Part shown: positions 51,729 through 62,158 of the stretch, piece after piece | Numbering within the stretch: the first letter of the stretch is position 1 | How the letters are laid out: each line of letters starts with the position of its first letter | Assembly: GCA_963924555.1 (NCBI GenBank) | Contig: OZ004598.1 | Coordinates: 4,748,858-4,812,857 of the forward strand | DNA: 64,000 nt | From: Crambe crambe | Taxonomy: Eukaryota; Porifera; Demospongiae; Poecilosclerida; Crambeidae | Direction: 5' to 3' | The notes under the pieces: generated by a model | Database searches by the model: none | Told to the model about the DNA's origin: nothing | Seen by the model: only the letters and a program-made list of their open reading frames with translations | Translations under genes and position numbers: made by a program

Positions 51729-54700
51729 CTAAGTAAATCTTTCAACCATGTTACCGAGCGACTTGTCCAGCTGCTTCTTCTCTCCTAGTACCCGTGTCCT
51801 CCGCCCCTCCTGCAATCATCATACAGTAATCACCATGTGACAGACCTGAATCATTAGCTAGCTTTTCCGTAACTCATAATCACTAGTAGCCTTGTGAGAG
51901 ACCTATACCTGGGCGGGACTATTGCTCATTATTAAACTAGTTACATGAGATTCACAATCAATCATACCCTTTCCAGTGAGAGAGAGATGAAGTCTACTCC
52001 TTCCTTGATGCCTGTGAAGTATTCATCTACTCTTTTGGCATCCTGCAATGATCAAGGTATATATAGTTTTAAAAGATAATGCTCCTGACTCCTGACTCCC
52101 TGAAAATCTATACCTCATCAGGATACTCTCTGTAGCTAATTTACCCCTAAATGATCATGAGGACCCCTGAATGATCATGAGAACCCCCTATAATTCCCTG
52201 AATGATCATGAGGACCCCTATAATTCCCCTGAATGATAATGAGGACCCCCTATAATTCCCCTGAATAATAATGAGGACCCCCCTGAATGATCATGAAGAC
52301 CCCTATAATTCCCTGAATGATCATGAGGACCCCCTATAATTCCCCTGAATGATCATGAGGACCCCTATAATTCCCCTGAATAATAATGAGGACCCCCTAT
52401 AATTCCCTGAATGATCATGAGGACCCCCTATAATTCCCCTGAATGATAATGAGGACCCCCTATAATTCCCCTGAATAATAATGAGGACCCCCCTGAATGA
52501 TAATGAGGACCCCCTATAAAATAGCTAATAACTGAAGCACTTGAACATACGTATATAATTATTATGCATGACTCACAAAAGGTTCCTCGGGTTCTGCCTT
52601 GGCTTCTTGGACTGCTAGAGACGGAGCCCTGGCTGATGTCACTAGACCTGAGGGAGCTCCTGCTGCCGATCTCCGCTGCAAGGAAGGACAAAAGATTGAT
52701 AGAGGATATTGAAGGATGCCATGCATGCACTTATTACTTTCGGAGTAGCAAGGAGCAGTTCTCTTGATCCTCTAATTGATCCTTCAGCCTCCTCTGAGGA
52801 GATTTCACTCTGTCTGTCTTGCACAATTCCCGAGGAAGCTGTCTCTGCCATTTCCAACATGCTTGCTAGTTCATCGTCAAGCTGTTGGCTCTGTCGTGTC
52901 TGCAATGAGCACCAGAAAAATGTATTATGATAGGGATATAGAGTGCGTTGATAGGGATAATAGGGTGAGTTCCTTAGTCATACAAAGTGCAGACTAGTCA
53001 TAAACAATGCTTGATTAGAGGTGCATATTTCAGGGGTAAATTGACTAATATGCATGCATCTATAGGACATGACATAATGCACCTATCTATTGTTATACCT
53101 GGAGGTAACTATAAATGAACAAGTGTTATGATGAATACAGTTATCATGGGATTATTATTATCACACTCACAAATGATGCCCGCTTGACTTGCTGCAGTCT
53201 TTCCAACTGCAAAATATGGAAAAACATTATTCATTCTCATTTTTGTGTCACCTGATCAATACTGTAGTGACTTTAACACCTGCACTTTTAAACCATGCAG
53301 ACCTTGAGTATGAATAAGTAGCCTTTGTAACAATATTCATACATGACACATTGCCTGAGGTGCTGTCTGGTAGTATTGTATCATTGCTATACTGAATACT
53401 AACCTCTTTTGATCTCTTCTGCTGCATTTCTTGTCTTCTGAATGTGACTTCAAATGCTTCTGCCATTGTCTCTACCATTTTCTGTGCCTAAGAGTGCATG
53501 AGTCGTGTGGTACTTATTAATAGCCCTAGCCATAGCTAGCTATATCTTACATCACTTTCAGTCGCTTGAAACACATGGCAAAAGTTTCTTCTTTTCTTGC
53601 GATTGATGAAAGCAAACAGTTTGCGATTTTTAGGGTCCAAAGTACAGAAGGACACTGTCGAAACTTTCACAGTGGCAAAGTGCTCCTATATAAGTATAAT
53701 GTGGTATAATTACTTTAGCTATGGGGCCAGGGATAGCTATAATGATGAACACATGGCTGCTTACCATTGTCAGGACGTGGTAGAGCTTGATGCCTTTGAC
53801 AGAGATGAACATCTTGAGCTTCATCTTTCCCTTACCTCCGTAGAGGTTCTTCAGCTGATCAGCGGCATCTCTTACTGTCTCCATACCATATAGCTGCTCC
53901 ACTTCAGCAAACCCAAAGGCCTAGATGAATCATTATACAGTGTACATACATGCAGGGGGTGTGGAACAAAGGCTCTATGTTACACAATCTTTACCTTGAC
54001 ATTGTAATATTTCAGTGCTGTAACAATAAGAGAAATTTAGCACTTAACGTTTGAATTTAATTAACTAGTAACTATGTGGAATAAACTTACCTGCCAAGGT
54101 TCCTTTCTTCTTCCAGCCAACCTGCTTTTTCCTTAATTGCTATGAAATAATAATTGTAGCTAGCTACTGAGCCACTTCATGGTTAGTATTATCTTACATC
54201 TCGCTGAGCTTTTTCTTTCCTGAGTCGAGGAACCATTGCTCGAGCTTTTCTCCCCCTGAAAAGAGATTGAGCCAAAATTGTAGCCCTCTTCAGTTCCAGG
54301 AAGTGCATTCGTTTCCTAAATGAAGTGGAATGTGGAGTAAAGGAAGACCTAACTAGCCATACAATAGTCTTGATTTACCTTACCATCCTGTACCATGCTT
54401 GAATCACAACAGCTGCATCAAAGATTTGTGCTCTTTCTTCATCAAAGGCTGGATTTGTCCAATCTGTATTAAAGTCTTCCATATTCACCATTGGATTCTC
54501 TAAATGGCTGCTAGCAAAAGGGTCACTCTTAGGAAACTTTGGACCTCTGCCAATCGACTGATAGTTTTTACTCTTTCTCTTTGCATTTGGGCGCTTATTA
54601 GCTGGCCTTCTGTCCGTGGGCCGTTCGATTTTTCTCTTCTTCCTTCGTCTCCCGCGACCTCTTTCCATCTCTCTATCAGCAAGGAGGAAAGGTCTGGCAT

Positions 54701-54836
54701 ATTCGTCTCTCCTGAAGCACAGCAAGCGCTTCTTTCTTATCATCACAAAGGACGCAATTATAAAGACAAGAAGCAGCGCCACTAGTACCGACGCTAAAGC
54801 GACGACTGCTATCACTGCTGGCTCCAATTCTGCCAT
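51729..54836 (-). CDS. Single-pass membrane protein with two IQ motifs and a PTB domain (491 aa)
   Basis: Twelve phase-consistent exons: 54379-54836, 54198-54315, 54091-54139, 53995-54017, 53765-53920, 53551-53685, 53404-53487, 53171-53206, 52738-52899, 52577-52675, 51968-52042, 51729-51809. A short outer N-terminus is followed by a span (about 8-33), then RKKR, giving a cytoplasmic body. Residues 61-90 are highly basic. An IQ motif (IQAWYRMVRKR) crosses exons 1-2 and a second weaker one (AQSLFRGRKAR) follows; such motifs bind calmodulin-like proteins. Exons 4-7 form a PTB/PID fold (FAEVEQLYGMETVRDAADQL ... FCHVFQATESDAQKMVETMA). The C-terminus has Glu/Ser-rich coils. I know no vertebrate protein with this order. 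A membrane-tethered, calcium-linked adaptor is my inference. It is tail-to-tail with PHKB (241 bp) and head-to-head with the LIM gene. Confidence 0.85.
52143..52518. repeat. 32-bp minisatellite in the PTB gene intron
   Basis: About a dozen imperfect copies of CCCCTGAATGATCATGAGGA plus CCCCCTATAATT, varying TGATCA/TGATAA/TAATAA and in C-run length. It fills most of intron 10 between exons 52577-52675 and 51968-52042. Confidence 0.93.
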
Positions 54837-55182
54837 TTTCCCACTAGGCTTGCAACCGTAGGCGTAGAAGATGGGCGGGGCAAGGGGTTCATGCAAGATT
54901 GAGACCCGCCTTCTTTCGTAACGTTTAAAAATTCGTATTCGTAACAAGCACGTGAGAGCTAGCTCTTTGGGGAAAACAGTGAAAGATAGGGTAGCATGAA
55001 GAAGCATAATAACTATTAGCTGGCTACATTGAATAGAAAGATAGCCAGTAAGCTGCTATTAATTGGACTTGAGCTCTGCGGCCGGGTTCTTATTGTACCT
55101 CGCGAGCTCCGCCTCCTTTGCGGTCATTAACGGGTTGTTACGACTGCTCGACACTTATAAAGAATAGCTACACCCTGAAGGC
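54837..55182. promoter_or_regulatory. Shared divergent promoter of the PTB and LIM genes
   Basis: The start codons lie 346 bp apart on opposite strands. A CTTATAAAG box at about 55154-55162 is some 20-30 bp before the LIM gene start codon, so a TATA role would need a very short leader. GC-rich patches lie at 54870-54920 and 55075-55130. Confidence 0.65.
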
Positions 55183-58100
55183 ATGGAAGACGAACCTGCT
55201 GAAAGTAATTTATCTCTCGGCAACCTGAGCCAGAATTCACAGGATCTTGGTGATGAGAAAAGTGAGTTTAGTTTGTAAACTAGCTAGCTAGCTACCTGTG
55301 CTTTTTACTAGCTTTGTGACTGCAGCCAGAACTATCAATTGACTGCCTAGATCAAAGCTAAACATAAAGAGTTTTTAGTGTTCAAACAACTCTCCAGGTG
55401 TCATCTATCAAAGGAGGAAATGTTAATGTTTGCTGTAGTCCATGCTTCCCAAGTTTAAACATTCAAGAGTCCCTAATGTGATTCCTTGTAGCTATATATA
55501 TATGACCACAGTAGAGCTGTATTAGCTAGAACTTCCACACCCTGATCAATCAATCCTGTGTCACATGTCATCACAGTTTACAGAAATGTGGTAAATGTAG
55601 CGTTCAGTTTCCTTCCCTTGGGAGTGAACAGTTGTATTGTTTATATTTAACATAAGCTAACTATGGCCATGTCTTTAAGTTATAAAGACAGCTGATATAG
55701 CTAATGCAATGTTGATGATAGTGCCAAGGCAAAGTATCTTGATTGTACTGGAAAATCGGGTCATTTGTTCTACATTTTGCACCATGAGATATGAAAGAAG
55801 ACCATTGCCTGCCTGCTATTAGCACTCCTTAGCACCCAGTACCCACCAATTAGACCAGTATTTTATAAAAGCAACATGTTTTAATTTTGCTGCAGGCACT
55901 CCAGAAATCTGCCTGAGGTGTTCCAAGCCCATTCAACATATACCTTATAAGTACAAAGGCCACACCTTCCACGCTGTTTGCATAGTCTGTGACTTTTGCG
56001 GTGAGTTTGCAGTTAATTTTTGATATCAATGTGATAAAAAAGAGTGGCTATATAAATATCATTGTAGAGTTGTAGAGGTGTCTGTATTGAGTAGCAATGC
56101 AGTTTGCTATGATTATTATAACCCCAGGTCCAGTCCACCGTAGCAGAATTCCTCAACAAAATAAATGCTACATATAAAGAGAGGAAGATAATTCCATAAT
56201 CATTGTTATATTGTTTTAGATGAAGTTGGTTATTTTGACGACAACTATAGCCTTCTATCTAGCTACTTCAAAAGAATGCTCTAACTTATGAATTAGATTT
56301 TTTTGTTTTTGCTGATATTCATGCCCCCACCCCCACGCAAAGCAGGGAATTAAGTAGTAGTCATGCAGTATTTAAGTGAGTATGAAGAAATAAGCATGCT
56401 GCTCATGCATCCATCAAATCAGTGAGATATGAATAGTCTATAGGACCATAGCTATAGTGTTCTAATTTATAGTACAGTTAGTTACTGGTTTATAGCTAGT
56501 ACATATTTAATTACTGCACAGCACTGGTTTATTGAGTAGGACTAACACTGTCTGCAAATTTCTGCATGTGATTGTTCTCTATTAACTGCAGGAAAGAAAC
56601 TGGTAGCAAAGCCATTCACCATAGAAGGCTCAAAAATCTTTTGTTCAGATCAGGTAAAAATTAATGTGTGGTGGTAATATTTATATTGAATTGAATATAC
56701 ATAAATGGGTGGGGCTAGGCTTGATTCTTACATATGCTGGAACGTGAGTTCATCTTAACTCTCTCTTTCTTTCTTTAAGTGCAAGAAAAATTTCGAAGGC
56801 GCTGCAGCCGTCACTTCAGAGTCTGTAATGTCAAGTGAACCTAAGGAGGTAAATATCTAGTTATTAGCTGTGTAGAACTACACACAGAATAGGAAACCTT
56901 GCTGCTACAAAAGCAAAATAAATCCAGAAGTATTTCCAGCAAGTTACTACATGGTGACCTTGTTGTTTACAAACTGATGCTACATAGACACTTGTAAAGG
57001 TCAAGAAGTTCCTATTTTACACCTCTGTAAACTGACATTATGAGATGACTCATTATAGCTACTTTTAAAATTATAATAATTATAGATAGTCTTGTCTGCA
57101 TTGATTGAGGGATTTCATGCATTGCAGTCCAGTTATATAATGCTATATGTCCCTGCATGGCTGGCTGGCTGGCTGGCTAGCTGAACTGCTGTGGATCTAA
57201 AGTAGTGGGCTTTGGCATGCAAGCAACCTTACCATTCACAACTATGTAATCATCTATATTTAAAATTATTCCTAGCACTACTTGACTATAGATAGCTACA
57301 AGATGTGACTAAAGTCACCTTGCCCCCTTTAACTGCTATAACTTTCTTGGTTCTCAACCGAATTTCAAATATTAAACACCAGCAGAGAGAATGTTCTGAA
57401 TTAAGAAAGTTATAGCAGTTATAGTGAATGATCAAGGGGCAAGGTGAATGCAAATAGACTTCAATCATACACATATCTGCTGGCTATCTGCTGGCTATAC
57501 TTTCAATATAAACTGGGTAGTAGCTAGATAGAGTGAGTGTTTTTGCCCTAAGAGAAAAACTAGGTACTAAATGGGTAGCTCATTTTAGCTACAAGTGGTA
57601 AATACCTCAAATCAACATCAACAAAGGTCGTGCACATGATCAAATTAGTTTTCCAGGGTCAAATGTTGGAGACAAAAGTGTTATTATTGCAAATATTTAA
57701 GTGAAGATTTTTGGCAGTTTAAGTTAGTAGTTACTTATAATAACAAGCTAATCTGTTTGAATAGTGTAGCTTCATCCCCTGGAAGTGTGCCTTGATTTTG
57801 AGTGGTAGCTAAAGAAGTAATATTGTAAGCAGTGCAAGGAGCTATTGCTGAGGTTTTTTAAATCTCAAGAATTTAGCAAGTAATTGAAATAGACTAGTCA
57901 TTCTTTATCTTAAATACAGAAGTCGAGCAGTCAGGAAGAGGACGAATCTGAATCACTCATGGAAGTATTGGAGAATATTGAGGAAGGCACCATAGAAATA
58001 ACGAAGCTTTCATCCAAGCCTTCTCCTCTTTCCAAGGGGTATGACCCTGATCGTATCACCGATTACCCTCGGGCGCAATCCCCAGAGTCCACTCTCTCCC

Positions 58101-61100
58101 AATCTCCAATTAATGGGTCTCGAAGATCATCACTCTCTCTCTCCGCCATTAGCGAAAGTAGTTTCACTTCCGACGGATCTTCAGTTCTTTCATACGATGC
58201 GAACAAACTTCCAAAGAAGAAGATTTTGAAAAATCCTCATCGTTTGAGAAGATATTCTAAGAATCGTGTGAGGTGGAAGCTTCCCGGAGAAGAAGACAGT
58301 GACACAGCCTCTCTGCAGTCATTTGATTCTGTGAGCACATCTGCGAGCGACATATACGGTAGAGTCCGATCTGGGATCTCTGAAGTGAGATCCAATTGGA
58401 GAGAGTTCGAGAAAAATCCACTTCCCGGAAGTACTGGATTGACGCCTGCAAAACCACCGAGGAATAGTTATCACCCTGGTCTCCACTCACACTCAAATTC
58501 ATCGCTCTTCAATGGGTCCCCCATGGTGGGTTCGTTCCCAGACTCCTCCTCCTTGCATTCACTCCTAGGAGGAGCCCCTCACCTTCAATCTAATTATCAT
58601 TCTCGCTCAGCATCGGCATCAAGTTTACCTCAGATTGCTGTGAATGGTGATAGTTTGCCAGGAATTGGTAAAGGTCCTCATCATGCCTTTCATCGCTCCC
58701 TCTCCCCCCTGGCTTCAAGCACGGTGTTTCATCCTCCCAATGATTCCTCTCCAAGTGGGACAACTCTCCACTCCACTCCGAGAAATCGTTTCCACAGTGA
58801 CAGCTCCCTGTTGCAGCCAGTGAGGAAAGGGCTACATAATCTTAACAGGACACACAATTCTTCTAATGGGACACACAATCTTAACAGGACACACAATCTT
58901 AGCGGGACAGATGACGACACATCGATAAGCGATGCTTGTGATATTGACTTCCCAATTCTGAAACTAGACGAAAATAAAATCGGTGAACTTGAGGAGAGTA
59001 CCTCGGAGGACAGAAAAAGGATGCACATGTTCAAATTTCCACAGAATACTCCGATCAGATCTGTGACTTCTTCATCCACATCCAGTGTACTGAGAACTAA
59101 CACCGTCCCTGCCGTTGCCAAGGTGTTTCTGGACGATGATGATGCCAATGACTATGACCATCTCAGTCCAAAAGAAGCTGATCAAGAGAGCGACATGAAA
59201 GAAGTGAGTCCGAAAAAGGCTATAGATCAGTTATTCGAGTTCAGTAAGCAAAAGAAGAAGCCCAAAGAAGAAGAAAGAGAAGACAGGTCATTGAAATCCA
59301 TACACCAGTTAGTGGGATCCAAGAAGAGTGCCAAGTCTGAGAAGAATCTTGAAAAGGAAGTGGAAGGAGATCTGTATTCAGATAAAGATATTGATGATGC
59401 ACTCAATGTAATCGCCAGTGAGTGTGATACAGATGATAGTGATGGTAGCACAGTTGGTGATTCATCTTTCAAGGAAGAACAACCACCAATCATACCTCCA
59501 AAAGTGAGAAGAAAGCAACCTGTTGAGCAAGAGGAGGAAAGAACTGATTCTCCTGGTGATGATGGTAGTGGCGATCTGTCTCTTTTGGTCGAGGAGGGTG
59601 TGGAGTTGAATTGGACGATTAACAAAGCATGCTCGGGTCTTGCCGGCTTGAACACTAACACTGACTCAAATGCAAGCACAGAGCAGAAAGATGATTTCAA
59701 GCCGATTGATGTACAGGAAAGAGATGGCAATGCTTTGCAGGATTCTGACTCAATCAGTATTCTACAAGAGAGGGAAAATGTCATTACTCAACAGAAAGAA
59801 CCACACACGGGCTCTGGAGGGAGAAGGGTTGAGAAAAAGGTGGAAATTCCATCCACTAGAGAAGAAGGATCTGAATCAACTGGAAGGATGGAAAAAACAG
59901 AACCTGTTCCAAATTGGAGAAATAATCTCACTCCAGCAGATGAGACGCTTCCTCCAGTTGTACCCATTAAAACCGTGCGTATCCGACGACAAGACAGAGA
60001 TGAGAGAGGCAGTCCTTTAGATGATCATGTACAATACAAACCTCCTTCTCCACCTCCTCCATTATCATTGGGAACAGACCAATCCTCCACAAAAGAATTA
60101 AAGTTAACTTCTCCTTCCCATCCTCTGACTGCTTCTGCTGCTGATGATGATAATGAAGCACACACTGAAGACCTTCTCCCTCCTCCGCCTGAATTTGCTT
60201 CCCCTCTGTCCTTTGAACTCTTGGACTCCAGTTCTCATGTATTGCGGCAGCAGCAACGGGCTGGGTGGATCACACCCCCTGATGAAGCTCTCTCCAGCAC
60301 CTCAAACAGCACGCTGGTTCCTGATACTGATGAATCAGTAGACATCCGACGAGAGGCATTGGACACAGATACTTTCCATTCCAATTCATCATCTCCATCG
60401 TTATCAAGTTATGCAACCAAGAAGCACTCGTGGAAGGAAATACATTCCAAAACAATCAAAGATCAATCTTTCACTAAAACTGAAACTCTCTCTTCGTCTT
60501 CTACTCCATCTTCTGCCTCCAATACAACTCCACTGAGCATGCTCAGAGGAGAGAGTACTGATGTTGCAGATGTTCCAAAGAGACCCTCGGATTCTCCTCC
60601 TCCCCCTCCTCTTCCTCTCATTTCCAAGAAGGTCAGCATGGAAACAGCATACACTGAGGGGAATTTGATAAAGAACCATTCTACTTCTCGTCTCTCTTCC
60701 TCCCACAAGAGACACACCCCTACCAATCATGTGATGGCAAAAGGAACTTATGCACCGCTGAAACGAGTCCCCCACCGTCCTGCACCTCTTCCCCCTCCCC
60801 CTCCACCCAAACCAGTGAAGAGGAACATTGAGAAACCTCCCCCCAGAGACCAGAAAGTGTTGGAACTGACGTACCGGAGCAATGGAAAGCCGCCGCGGAT
60901 GACAAAGCCAACGGTCTATGACACAGAGAAGTGCATCCAGGAGATGTTGACGGAGATCAACAGTGAGGAGAACAGGAGCAGACGAGCAAACCCTCCATCT
61001 TATGGTGAGGCTCTATCCTAGCTACCATGCTTGTGGTAAATACAGTGAACCTCTTAATAATGGACACCTTTGTAGAGAAGTTGTAGGTTATTTTGTATAT

Positions 61101-61854
61101 ACAAAGGTACTTTTAAATTGTCCTTCATCCTCTTTCAGAGGTTCCACTGTAATAATTCTAACTATTGGGACCTATGATTTCGTCTGTCATTATCCAGGTA
61201 GCCACTAGCCATAGCTGCTTTCAGTGTCCCTACAGTTGAGGTTTCACTCACAATAGTCTTGCAGACCTTTAGAACTGCTTACATAGTCTTGGTATACTGT
61301 TGTTTGCTGTTTGGTTGTCATAGGAACATGTGGGAAGTGCAAGAGATCGATTCGGAGTAGGAGGGAGTTTTGCTCGCACGAAGGTTTGTGCTACCATCTC
61401 AAGTGCTACCAATGTGCCGAGTGTAGTAAGTTTGATGTAACCCATAGCTACCGGGGGGCAGAGAGTTAAGGCATTGCAAGGTTAGATTTTGCATTTTACA
61501 TTGAGGGAGTTGCAAACTTATATTGTAGTAGTATCATGAGGTAGCCCCTATCATTATTAAAACCTCCCCTCTAAATATGATGGTTTATATTGCATTTTAC
61601 ACTGGTTGCCCCTGTCATTATTAAATCCTCTCAGATATGATGCTGCAAGGAAAGAAAGTGTTCAGAGTGAAGGCAAGACTTTTGTGTCGAGACTGTTATG
61701 GAATTGAAAGAGTGAGTCCACATTCTATTAAACCTGCCCCCCCCCCCCCCCACCACATAATTACTGCGCTCTTTTCATACATCCACAGGTTCCAAGTTTT
61801 TCTTCTCACAATTTTCATGGGTCTTCTTCAAATGGGCAAATGACTACTGTGTAG
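55183..61854 (+). CDS. Large LIM protein: LIM - about 1000-residue disordered region - LIM (1214 aa)
   Basis: Eight phase-consistent exons: 55183-55261, 55896-56000, 56592-56653, 56780-56848, 57920-61004, 61324-61425, 61635-61711, 61789-61854. LIM1 (exons 2-4) has CLRC ... HAVCIVCDFC ... FCSDQC zinc ligands. LIM2 (exons 6-7) has CGKC ... YHLKCYQCAEC ... LCRDC. Between them the 3.1-kb exon 5 encodes Ser-rich, acidic and Pro-rich sequence with SH3/EVH1-type runs ([19 protein letters not shown]) and a final PPSY. LIM proteins with such centres usually act as cytoskeletal or junction scaffolds; that role is inferred. If the last introns are retained, the protein ends soon after PPSYG with EALS (stop at 61021) and lacks LIM2. 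I do not recognise a specific vertebrate orthologue. Confidence 0.9.
56849..57919. other. LIM gene intron 4 with foldback element
   Basis: The only notable content is the F2 foldback (57309-57463) and a short GGCT repeat at 57160-57178. No further exon seen. Confidence 0.5.
57309..57463. repeat. Foldback element, family F2, copy 2
   Basis: The ends AAAGTCACCTTGCCCC and GGGGCAAGGTGAATGCAAAT form an imperfect palindrome through ACTGCTATAACTTTC. The interior CACCAGCAGAGAGA also occurs in the element nested at 40721-40899. Confidence 0.8.
61042..61152. repeat. Dispersed repeat, 'gaggttccactg' family, copy 3
   Basis: It runs from CAGTGAACCTCTTAATAATG to CAGAGGTTCCACTG and shares the internal CAAAGGTACTTTTAAATTG with copy 1. 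It lies in an intron of the LIM gene. Confidence 0.7.
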
Positions 61855-61954
61855 ATAATTATCAAGACATTATTACATATTCAAAGCCAGAGAAAGTGTT
61901 TGTTAAAAAGAATTCTTTAAAAAAATAATGAGATAATTCACATACTGAATCATG

Positions 61955-62158
61955 CTAACTGGTAAAGGGTTCATTCCTCACATTCATCATTTTCCCTTCT
62001 ATCAAGTGTTCGCTGAGTTCCCAGAGAGCGACTGCAGTGCTGGGGTCCTGAGCTTCTGGGGACGGCTCCACTGGCCAGCACTCGTGCATGTAGAGACCGC
62101 TGATCCCCTTCATGCCTGGATAGCCTGCACAGTACACTATGGTGGAGGTGGCCTGCTC
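61955..62158 (-). CDS. Last exon of a short-chain dehydrogenase (WWOX/retinol-dehydrogenase-like)
   Basis: An acceptor TGCTTTTAG|GAG at 62160-62159 opens a phase-0 exon of 67 codons plus TAG. The text EQATSTIVYCAGYPGMKGIS, then SPEAQDP ... LWELSEHLIEG, matches the C-terminus of the SDR family that includes WWOX and the RDH11-14 group (GAATTVYCA..PEL.G....PSPEAQ..LW.LSE). The catalytic YxxxK and Rossmann motifs lie in upstream exons that I cannot find in the remaining 1.8 kb, so the intron is long or the exons are off the window. It is tail-to-tail with the LIM gene, 100 bp apart. Confidence 0.8.
   Translation of the reverse strand, partial: EQATSTIVYCAGYPGMKGISGLYMHECWPVEPSPEAQDPSTAVALWELSEHLIEGKMMNVRNEPFTS

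Noticed and set aside
31427..52518. Regular repeats at 31427-31727 and 52143-52518 as possible CRISPR arrays
   Set aside because: The units are directly tandem with no unique spacers, sit in introns of animal genes, and have no cas genes. They are minisatellites.
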